Source of the DNA: Chloroflexota bacterium
GTDB lineage: Bacteria > Chloroflexota > Anaerolineae > Anaerolineales > Anaerolineaceae
Assembly: GCA_011053085.1 (NCBI GenBank)
Contig: DSBE01000072.1
Location: forward strand, 1-8,084
DNA length: 8,084 bases
Direction: 5' to 3'
Part shown: one piece after another, positions 1 to 5,958 of the stretch
Position numbering within the stretch: the stretch's first letter is position 1
How the letters are laid out: each line of letters starts with the position of its first letter
Made by a program: the position numbers and the translations under genes
Notes under the pieces: model-generated
Databases searched by the model: none
Seen by the model: the letters and a program-made list of their open reading frames with translations, nothing else
What the model was told of the DNA's origin: nothing

Positions 1-1
1 G

Positions 2-7
2 TATAAT
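2..7 (+). promoter_or_regulatory. -10-like box TATAAT directly before the first gene
   Basis: A perfect sigma-70-type -10 hexamer, TATAAT, lies only 2 nt before the ATG at 10 and 8 nt before the in-frame ATG at 16. Any -35 element would lie outside the window. If the box is used, transcription would start near position 13-15 and the mRNA would be almost leaderless, beginning at or just before the ATG at 16. No Shine-Dalgarno sequence is visible in the nine bases upstream of 10, which fits that idea. A chance match in AT-rich DNA cannot be excluded. Confidence 0.4.
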
Positions 8-9
8 CC

Positions 10-744
10 ATGCGTATGAAAAAAACGCTTGTTTATCTTATTCTGGCCGGCATCATTATTGGCCTGGCAATTGGTATCTGGTTGGGTTTTGGCGGAAAGC
101 AGATATTACTCTCGAACCGGTCGCTCAAGGTGATTGCTTATCTGCGTGCGCCAGGGCGTTTCAAGGAATGGCAGCTAGAAGCCTTGACCCGCTGTGGAGA
201 TGCTCCATTTTTGATGCCGACATCGGGCATGATCGGTTATGTATGGAAAGACTCCTTCCGTGTGGGTCATCATCACACCGGCCTGGATATCTTTGGACCG
301 GAGGCTGATGGTAAAACAGCGGTGTATGCGGCTTATGCCGGATATCTGACGCGCATGCCTGGATGGAAATCAAGTTTAATCATCCGTATTCCTTCTGACC
401 CGTTGCACCCAGGCGAACAGATCTGGACCTATTACACCCACATGGCAGATGCGGAAGGCAATTCATTCATACTGCATACATTTCCGATGGGAATATCGGA
501 AATGTATGTAGAAGCAGGCACCCTGTTGGGTTATCAGGGCAACTATTCCGGTGATACATTGAAACCGGTAGGTACGCATTTGCACTTTTCGATTGTTAAA
601 AGTGACCGCTCTGGACAATTCCTGAATGAAACCAGGATTGAGAATACGCTTGATCCCAGCCATTATTTTGGCTTTGACCTCTCGGCTGAATTGGTTGGAG
701 AGCAGATTCCGCATTGTTCAGGAGATATGCTATACTTGCCATAA
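10..744 (+). CDS. Membrane-anchored M23 (LytM-like) metallopeptidase
   Basis: Predicted zinc endopeptidase of the M23/LytM family, whose members cut peptide cross-links of peptidoglycan outside the cytoplasmic membrane. The 244-aa protein starts with a short basic stretch (MRMKK) and one hydrophobic segment at about residues 5-27. This is either a signal anchor or an uncleaved signal peptide, since no clear signal-peptidase or lipobox site follows. The catalytic domain spans about residues 65-215. The HxxxD metal motif is H89-TGL-D93, within the run HHHTGLD. H144 in YTHM matches the first catalytic His, and H190-L-H192-F is the HxH motif, so all five expected active-site positions are present. 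No LysM, SH3 or coiled-coil targeting domain accompanies it. The second ATG at 16 (MKKTLVYL) is an equally good start and suits the TATAAT spacing better. The gene may share a transcript with the kinase downstream. Its exact substrate is unknown. Confidence 0.82.
   Translation: MRMKKTLVYLILAGIIIGLAIGIWLGFGGKQILLSNRSLKVIAYLRAPGRFKEWQLEALTRCGDAPFLMPTSGMIGYVWKDSFRVGHHHTGLDIFGPEADGKTAVYAAYAGYLTRMPGWKSSLIIRIPSDPLHPGEQIWTYYTHMADAEGNSFILHTFPMGISEMYVEAGTLLGYQGNYSGDTLKPVGTHLHFSIVKSDRSGQFLNETRIENTLDPSHYFGFDLSAELVGEQIPHCSGDMLYLP
728..736 (+). promoter_or_regulatory. Possible extended -10 promoter for the histidine kinase gene
   Basis: The sequence TGC-TATACT, inside the last codons of the peptidase gene, fits an extended -10 element (TGN followed by a hexamer with one mismatch to TATAAT). 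Initiation would fall near 743, giving a leader of about 26 nt before the ATG at 769. I see no good -35 at 17 nt spacing, which extended -10 promoters can tolerate. This would allow the kinase to be expressed separately from the peptidase. Confidence 0.3.
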
Positions 745-755
745 TGGAATGTTTT

Positions 756-761
756 GGGTGA
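756..761 (+). promoter_or_regulatory. Ribosome binding site fixing the kinase start at 769
   Basis: GGGTGA lies 7 nt before the ATG at 769. This favours that ATG over the in-frame TTG at 754, which overlaps the site and has no purine-rich sequence at the right distance. Confidence 0.55.
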
Positions 762-768
762 AGCATAC

Positions 769-2367
769 ATGAATAGCGCTGTGAATTTTAATTCAGCTGA
801 AACCTTGCGCCTGCTTTATGAATTAAGCGCGCAATTGGCGACGGCGATTGATTTACAAACCACACTGGAGCAGGTGATCACCCTGACAGTGAGATTTTTG
901 AATACAGAACGCGGCAGCCTGGTGGTTTTGGATGAAAACAACCAGCCCATTGATGCTGCCATGATCAATAACGGCAAAATGCAGTTCAACAACGCGGCTC
1001 AATTTGCTGCCATTGTTAAACATGGTTTGATTGCCTGGGTGATCGAACACCGCCAGGCAGCGTTTTTAAATGATACCAGTGTCGATCCGCGCTGGTTGAA
1101 GCGTATGGATGACCAGCCCGACCAGACCGGCGCCAAATCCGCCATGTGTATTCCCCTCGAAGCGCGGGACCAGCTGGTTGGGATATTGACCATTGTGCAT
1201 CCCACGCCCAATCAATTCAGCCTGGAGCAATTTGAATTTCTAAAGGCGGTTGCTGACCAGGCGGGCATTGCTGTGCATAATGCGCTTTTGTTTGATTCGC
1301 TTGAGACCATGCATCGGCAGTATTTTGAACTATTCCAGGATAGCATTGCTGCGATATTGATCACCAATCGTGATGGCATCATCCTGCAGGCAAACCGTTC
1401 TGCTTATCAGATGCTGGCCAAAAATGACAGTGCTCTGGCGGGTTCTTCCATATTTGACCTGCATCAAGCGCCTTACCAATTGCTGGGTGAAAATTTCGAA
1501 CGGCTGTTGACCGAAGATATTGTGACGTATGAGTCACTAATCAGTATGGAGAACAGCGATGACTTGCCGGTCAAAATGTTTGTGCGCATGATGCCGCGCG
1601 ATCTTGAAGGCAGAATCCAATGGATCATAGAAGACATCTCTGAATCCAAGCAGTTGGAAACCATGCGCCATGATTTGTTGTCGATGGTGTACCATGACAT
1701 CCGCTCACCACTTTCCAATGTAATTTCCAGCCTTGAACTGTTGAAAATGATGATGCCAGAAGACCTTGATCCGAATGTGGATGATGTGTTTTCGGTGATC
1801 TCACGCTCGGCCAATCGCATTCAACGACTGGTCAGCAACTTGTTGGATATTGACCGGCTGGAGATGAGGCAAGAGATTATGGATGCTCAAGCCGTGGATA
1901 TTAATACATTGATAGAAACCGCAATATCCGATGTTCAACCGATCATGGAATCACGCAACCAGGATTTTTCATTGGAAATGGTTGATCCTGTTTCTGAACT
2001 GTGGGTAGATGAAGATATGATTCGCCGCGTGATGATCAATTTATTGGAAAACGCCTCAAAATACAGCCCGGTGGGTGGTAAGGTGTCATTCAGGATTGAA
2101 AAAGATGGCGAGAAGTCGATTTTGTTCACGGTCGAAGACAATGGGCCGGGCATCCCGCCGGATAAACTTGATATGATTTTTGAGAAATTCACCCGCGTGA
2201 ATTATCGAAAAGGTCCCAAAGGGATTGGATTGGGCCTGGCTTTTTGTAAAATGGCGGTCAACGCGCACGGCGGACGCATTTGGGTGAAGAGTGACAATGA
2301 GTCAGGGGCGAAGTTCCACTTCACCTTGCCTACTGAAGCGCATGAATCCTTTCAGGTTGCCATCTGA
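769..2367 (+). CDS. Soluble GAF-PAS sensor histidine kinase
   Basis: Sensor kinase of a two-component system: it autophosphorylates a His and passes the phosphate to a response regulator. From the ATG at 769 it is 532 aa with no membrane segment, so it should act in the cytoplasm. Domains in order are a GAF domain (about 15-180), a PAS domain (about 185-290), HisKA (about 300-365) and HATPase_c (about 410-525). The phospho-acceptor is H309 in the H-box YHDIRSP. The N-box NLLENASKYSP has N428, the G1 box is DNGPGIPP from D457, and the G2 box GIGLGLAF spans 485-492. All the boxes needed for an active kinase are intact. There is no receiver domain and no response regulator next to it, so it behaves as an orphan kinase here. 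The GAF and PAS domains suggest sensing of a small molecule, redox state or light, but the ligand cannot be read from sequence. Confidence 0.93.
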   Translation: MNSAVNFNSAETLRLLYELSAQLATAIDLQTTLEQVITLTVRFLNTERGSLVVLDENNQPIDAAMINNGKMQFNNAAQFAAIVKHGLIAWVIEHRQAAFLNDTSVDPRWLKRMDDQPDQTGAKSAMCIPLEARDQLVGILTIVHPTPNQFSLEQFEFLKAVADQAGIAVHNALLFDSLETMHRQYFELFQDSIAAILITNRDGIILQANRSAYQMLAKNDSALAGSSIFDLHQAPYQLLGENFERLLTEDIVTYESLISMENSDDLPVKMFVRMMPRDLEGRIQWIIEDISESKQLETMRHDLLSMVYHDIRSPLSNVISSLELLKMMMPEDLDPNVDDVFSVISRSANRIQRLVSNLLDIDRLEMRQEIMDAQAVDINTLIETAISDVQPIMESRNQDFSLEMVDPVSELWVDEDMIRRVMINLLENASKYSPVGGKVSFRIEKDGEKSILFTVEDNGPGIPPDKLDMIFEKFTRVNYRKGPKGIGLGLAFCKMAVNAHGGRIWVKSDNESGAKFHFTLPTEAHESFQVAI

Positions 2368-2382
2368 GCATCCAATCTACGG

Positions 2383-2388
2383 TACAAT
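2383..2388 (+). promoter_or_regulatory. Possible -10 box TACAAT in the kinase/MBL gap
   Basis: TACAAT (one mismatch to TATAAT) sits 15 nt after the kinase stop. The best -35-like match, TTGCCA at 2357-2362, is 20 nt away, longer than the usual 16-18, so the promoter call is weak. If real, it would start an RNA near 2395 covering the hairpin and the MBL gene, and probably sbcD and the following genes. Confidence 0.25.
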
Positions 2389-2402
2389 TGATGTGTTTTC
2401 AA

Positions 2403-2446
2403 CGAAGGCCAATCGTCATTTGTGACGGCTTCGCTATTAATTTTTT
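2403..2446 (+). terminator. Imperfect hairpin plus T-run between kinase and MBL genes (terminator or attenuator candidate)
   Basis: The 3' arm at 2423-2433 (TGACGGCTTCG) pairs over its full 11 nt with the 5' arm at 2403-2418. The loop is TTTG at 2419-2422. The 5' arm has a one-base bulge at 2408 and a four-base bulge at 2411-2414. A run of six T follows at 2441-2446, but seven bases separate it from the stem, which is unlike a standard intrinsic terminator. It ends just before the Shine-Dalgarno of the next gene, so it could instead be a leader hairpin. Confidence 0.3.
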
Positions 2447-2448
2447 AT

Positions 2449-2452
2449 GGAG
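2449..2452 (+). promoter_or_regulatory. Ribosome binding site fixing the MBL-protein start at 2461
   Basis: GGAG lies 8 nt before the ATG at 2461. It supports this start over the in-frame GTG at 2422, which falls inside the hairpin loop region and would add 13 residues (VTASLLIF...) that do not look like part of the fold. Confidence 0.6.
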
Positions 2453-2460
2453 CAGAGAAT

Positions 2461-3306
2461 ATGCAAGAAATTGCAGACGGTGTATATCTAGAGACCAGTT
2501 ATTCTGGTGTGATCCTGGGAGCCATTACCATGGATCAGGGTTTATTAATGGTGGATGCACCCATCTACCCGGAAGACTCCCGTTCCTGGCGTTCCTCCTT
2601 GATGAATTTCAGCTCGGTGGGCAACCGTATGCTGGTATCGATGGATGCCCATCACGACCGCAGCCTGGGGCTGCGCAATATGGAATGCCGGCTGATTGGC
2701 CACTACTCGTTAATCGAGGTATATCAATCGCGGCCGGTTTCGGTCAGGGCGCAAATTTTGGAAACAGGTGCAGAATGGGAACAACTGGCTGGCTTGAGCA
2801 GTTTTCGCTGGCTGGCACCAGAGATTACTTTCACCGAATCGATAGCCCTGAATTGGGGCGAACATCCGGTTGTGCTTGAGTACCATCCCGGCCCGGCGGT
2901 AGGGGCCACCTGGGCGCTGGCGACAGGCAGCGGGGTTGCGTTCATCGCTGATGCAGTTGTGGCTGATATGCCTCCCTTCCTGCATGATGCCGATATTGAT
3001 GATTGGCTGGAAACATTGTCATTATTATCATCGCCTGCATACAATAATTACGTACTGGTCAGCGGGCGTTCAGGGATTATCACCAAGAAAGACGTCGATA
3101 ACCAGATGCGTTTTTTGGAAAAGGTAGATTCATTTCTCAAGCGGCAACTAAGGCGGAAAACTTCGCTGAATGAGATTGAAGCGATGGCGAACAAACTGAT
3201 GAACGGATTTCCTGAGAACGATCTCTATCAGAAGAGGCTGGCGTACGGGCTTTCACAATATTTCCAGCGCCATTATCTGGCAAAAAATGTCAACAATAAC
3301 GGTTAA
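2461..3306 (+). CDS. Metallo-beta-lactamase-fold protein with altered metal site
   Basis: This 281-aa protein has the typical start of an MBL-fold hydrolase: the strands IADGVYLETSYSG and GLLMVDAPIYPED, then a motif after a beta strand. The usual HxHxDH motif reads D62-A-H64-H65-D66-R67, so the first and last His are replaced by Asp and Arg. Later positions are partly kept. YHPGPAVG (H142) matches the HPGHTPG block, and IADAV (D164) matches the GD bridging Asp. The final PGHG-type loop reads SGRSG, with R203 in place of the His. The C-terminal 65 residues are helical, as in the glyoxalase-II-like branch. Three expected ligands thus appear changed, so it may bind one metal, use a different metal set, or have lost catalysis. 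Its substrate is unknown. It lies 20 nt before sbcD and could be in the same operon. The fold is a firm call; activity is not. Confidence 0.75.
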   Translation: MQEIADGVYLETSYSGVILGAITMDQGLLMVDAPIYPEDSRSWRSSLMNFSSVGNRMLVSMDAHHDRSLGLRNMECRLIGHYSLIEVYQSRPVSVRAQILETGAEWEQLAGLSSFRWLAPEITFTESIALNWGEHPVVLEYHPGPAVGATWALATGSGVAFIADAVVADMPPFLHDADIDDWLETLSLLSSPAYNNYVLVSGRSGIITKKDVDNQMRFLEKVDSFLKRQLRRKTSLNEIEAMANKLMNGFPENDLYQKRLAYGLSQYFQRHYLAKNVNNNG

Positions 3307-3326
3307 CGGGGCGTATTGATTCAACC

Positions 3327-4580
3327 ATGACCATAAAATTGCTGCACTTTGCTGACGCCCATATCGATATGTCGAACTATGGCAGGCGTAACCCGCAAAG
3401 CGGGCTGCCTTATCGTGTGGAAGATTATCTGGCAGCGCTGGATTTTATTATTGACACGGCTATCGAACGAAAGGTTGACCTTGTGATCTTTGCAGGCGAT
3501 GCTTACAAGGATCGCACACCAGCGCCAACCTTCCAGCGTGAGTGGGGCAAGCGTATAATGAGGCTTTCTGCTGCGCATATCCCTGCGCTCCTGCTGGTTG
3601 GCAACCATGATAACTCACCGGCATTGGGCCGTGCCAGCACTTTGCAGGAATTTGACACGCTTGGAATTTCCAATATTCGGGTGATCGATGAGCCCTGTTT
3701 CCTGTCAAACGAGGACCTTGGCGGTTTTGGCGCGCAAGTGATCGGATTGCCCTGGATCGCCAGGTCGCAAATGCTGACCGCGGCGTTAAACCGGGTGGAT
3801 TTGCAGCAAGAAGAAGCCCAGGTTAATTTTGAAAAGGCGTTGAGTGATTTGATTGAAGTCTATATGAAAAATGCAGACCCGGATCTGCCACTCATCCTCA
3901 CAGCCCATGGTTCTGTGATGGGGGCAAAGTATGGACGAGAACGATCGGTGATGCTGGGCGGGGACTTTGTGATCGCTCGCAGCCTGGTGTGTGACCCACG
4001 TCTTGATTATGTGGCATTGGGACACATTCACAAGCCGCAATCGTTGAACGACGGTGCCCATCCGCCGGTCATTTACCCCGGCTCCATCGAAAAGATTGAC
4101 TTTGGAGAGATCGAAGACGTCAAGTATTGCATCATTGCTGAGGTTGACAGGGGGAATACCAGCGTGGAATGGGTTCAACTACCTGGGCGCAGATTCATCG
4201 ACCGCACAGTTTCCATTGACGAATCTACGTTGAATCCGACTCAGGTGATCATCAGCCATCTGCCTTCAGAAGACGAGATGCGCGAAGCCGTGATGCGGTT
4301 GATCATTGAATACCCAGAAGGCTGCGAAACACAAATTGACCAATCTGCCATTGACCTTGCCACCCAGGATTGTTTTGATTTTCGGCTGGTCAAACGGCCG
4401 CGGCTGGAGGCAAGAGTGCGGCTGAGCCCTGACAACCAGATGGCATCTATGTCGCCGATTGAGTTGCTGGAGATTTATCTAAAAAGCAAACAGATGGATC
4501 CCGAAGAAACACAAATTCTGCTGGCAATGGCACAGTCCATTGTTGCCAATGAGCCGACAGAGGTGAATGATGGGACTTAG
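3327..4580 (+). CDS. sbcD: SbcD/Mre11-family DNA exonuclease subunit
   Basis: Nuclease subunit of the SbcCD (Mre11-Rad50) complex, which in characterised members uses Mn2+ to process DNA ends and hairpins with energy from the SbcC ATPase. The protein is 417 aa, the usual size. The calcineurin-like phosphoesterase domain fills about residues 1-275, and its metal motifs are all visible in order: D10-A-H12, D58 in AGDAYKD, GNHD (N93, H94, D95), H194 in TAHGS, and GHIH with H233 and H235. It is followed by YPGSIEKIDFGE, a typical SbcD block. Residues about 285-417 form the C-terminal capping and SbcC-binding region. The ATG at 3327 is the only sensible start, although its Shine-Dalgarno is poor (GGGG at 3308-3311 is distant), so translation may depend on the upstream gene 20 nt away. 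The 3' end overlaps the CNNM gene. The partner sbcC follows one gene later. Confidence 0.94.
   Translation: MTIKLLHFADAHIDMSNYGRRNPQSGLPYRVEDYLAALDFIIDTAIERKVDLVIFAGDAYKDRTPAPTFQREWGKRIMRLSAAHIPALLLVGNHDNSPALGRASTLQEFDTLGISNIRVIDEPCFLSNEDLGGFGAQVIGLPWIARSQMLTAALNRVDLQQEEAQVNFEKALSDLIEVYMKNADPDLPLILTAHGSVMGAKYGRERSVMLGGDFVIARSLVCDPRLDYVALGHIHKPQSLNDGAHPPVIYPGSIEKIDFGEIEDVKYCIIAEVDRGNTSVEWVQLPGRRFIDRTVSIDESTLNPTQVIISHLPSEDEMREAVMRLIIEYPEGCETQIDQSAIDLATQDCFDFRLVKRPRLEARVRLSPDNQMASMSPIELLEIYLKSKQMDPEETQILLAMAQSIVANEPTEVNDGT
4560..4566 (+). promoter_or_regulatory. Strong Shine-Dalgarno inside the sbcD 3' end
   Basis: GAGGTGA is a near-perfect anti-16S match lying within the last codons of sbcD. 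It abuts the ATG at 4567 and is only 3 nt from the adjacent in-frame ATG at 4570. The latter spacing is short but more workable, so 4570 may be the true start of the transporter. Either way it points to coupled re-initiation after sbcD. Confidence 0.5.
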
Positions 4581-5958
4581 GGTCTTTTTTCAAGTGATCA
4601 TTATTCTGTTGTTGATTTTGTTCAATGGCGTGTTTGCGCTATCAGAAATCGCGCTGGTAGCAGCCAGAAAAAACAGGTTAAAACAACAGGCAGACGATGG
4701 TGACAACAGTGCAAAAAAAGTGCTGGCATTGCAAGAAACCCCCAATAATTTCCTGGCAACGGTGCAGATAGGCATAACGACCATCGGCATCCTCAGCGGT
4801 GCGCTGGGCAGCGCCACCCTTTCAAATAGCCTGGGTTTGTTATTCATTAAATGGGGTATCAATCCATCGTTGGCCCAACAACTGAGCCTGATAGTGGTGG
4901 TTGTGATCATCACTTATTTCTCTTTGATTTTAGGCGAATTGGTGCCGAAACGCATTGCCATGAACAACCCTGAGAAACTCGCTCAATTGGTTTCTGGCCC
5001 CATGACCTTCCTGTCAAAAATATCAGCGCCGTTGGTCAAATTTCTTAGCTGGTCGACCAATGTTGGGCTGAAGATATTGGGCATCAATGAATCGGATTCC
5101 CCTGAAATATCAGAGGATGAGGTACGGGCGATGCTGTTGGCAGGCAAAGAACTGGGCGTTTTTGAGCAATCAGAACATGAGATGGTTGAGGGGGTGTTTC
5201 GTCTGGGCGACCGCCGTCTCGATATGGTTGTGACGCCGCGTACAGAATTGGATTGGCTGGATTTACAGGATCCGTTGGAGATTTGGGATCAGGTCATCTT
5301 CACTACCCATTACAATAAGTTACCGGTAGTGGATGGCGATCTGGATCATGTGGTGGGGGTGGTCAGCACAAGAGACTTGCTGGTTAGGCGACTGCAGAAA
5401 AGGGATTTCCAACTGCGTGATTTTATTCAGCCGACAATCTTCTTGCCGGAAAGCATGCCGGCGTTGGATGCACTCAATGCGATTAAGAAATCAAGCAGCA
5501 AAATGGCGATGGTCATCGATGAATACGGCGGCTTACTGGGTATTGTTACTCTGTACGATATGATTGAAGCTGTGATTGGCGATATTTCCAATGCTGATGG
5601 CGAAGACCTGTCAGCCATTGTGCGTTCTGATGGCTCCTGGCTGGTGGATGGCCTCATGCCGATCGATGAACTGAAGAATTTGTTGTCAGTGGATGATTTT
5701 AGCGGGGAAAAAGAATTCGGTTTCCAAACATTGGGCGGATATGTCATGGCACAGATGGGAGATATCCCGCAAACAGGCGCGGTGCTTGAGGTAGATGGGG
5801 CTCGATTTGAGGTGGTGGATATGGATGGCCGGCGTGTTGATCGCGTCTTGATCTATCAATCTGACAGCCAATCCCCCCAAGAGGGACCAGAGCGTGAACA
5901 AAATGTAGAAAGTGAAGCCAGGTCGTCATCCGGTAACGAAGAGGAACAGGCAAAATGA
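4567..5958 (+). CDS. CNNM/CorC-type membrane transporter (DUF21, CBS pair, CorC_HlyC)
   Basis: Integral membrane protein of the CNNM/CorC family (often called hemolysin C/TlyC in databases). Characterised members export Mg2+ in exchange for Na+, or affect Mg2+/Co2+ resistance. The 463-aa protein has the standard three-part design. First is a DUF21 membrane domain (about 5-190) with hydrophobic segments near 6-25, 62-90, 98-122 and 135-160, and the hallmark LGELVPKR at 122-129. Next is a cytosolic CBS pair, with CBS1 from about M220 (MVVTPRTELDW) to 285 and CBS2 about 290-345, including DEYGG at 318-322. Last is a CorC_HlyC domain, about 355-435. The final 30 residues are acidic and low in complexity, probably disordered. 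The CBS pair in this family binds ATP-Mg2+. The gene overlaps sbcD upstream and sbcC downstream (ATGA). ATG 4570 is an alternative start. The transported ion cannot be read from sequence. Confidence 0.92.
   Translation: MMGLRVFFQVIIILLLILFNGVFALSEIALVAARKNRLKQQADDGDNSAKKVLALQETPNNFLATVQIGITTIGILSGALGSATLSNSLGLLFIKWGINPSLAQQLSLIVVVVIITYFSLILGELVPKRIAMNNPEKLAQLVSGPMTFLSKISAPLVKFLSWSTNVGLKILGINESDSPEISEDEVRAMLLAGKELGVFEQSEHEMVEGVFRLGDRRLDMVVTPRTELDWLDLQDPLEIWDQVIFTTHYNKLPVVDGDLDHVVGVVSTRDLLVRRLQKRDFQLRDFIQPTIFLPESMPALDALNAIKKSSSKMAMVIDEYGGLLGIVTLYDMIEAVIGDISNADGEDLSAIVRSDGSWLVDGLMPIDELKNLLSVDDFSGEKEFGFQTLGGYVMAQMGDIPQTGAVLEVDGARFEVVDMDGRRVDRVLIYQSDSQSPQEGPEREQNVESEARSSSGNEEEQAK

Noticed and set aside
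1473..1820. 115-codon - strand frame within the kinase gene
   Set aside because: It is antisense to the PAS/HisKA coding region, Ser/Ile-rich and has no recognisable motif. The kinase frame is unambiguous.
2422..2460. GTG at 2422 as the MBL-protein start
   Set aside because: It lacks a Shine-Dalgarno and sits in the hairpin, while ATG 2461 has GGAG at good spacing and gives the usual MBL N terminus.
2388..2879. 163-codon + strand frame starting with TTG
   Set aside because: It overlaps the MBL-fold gene in another frame. The product is rich in Gly, Arg, Cys and Pro with no domain, and the MBL frame has a better start and clear family motifs.
3786..4178. 130-codon - strand frame within sbcD
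   Set aside because: It is antisense to the conserved nuclease motifs, so it is a by-product of the sbcD codons.
4567..5958. Transporter gene as a haemolysin or toxin
   Set aside because: The hemolysin C/TlyC label is a historical name. The DUF21-CBS-CorC_HlyC design is that of ion transporters, and nothing here indicates pore-forming activity.
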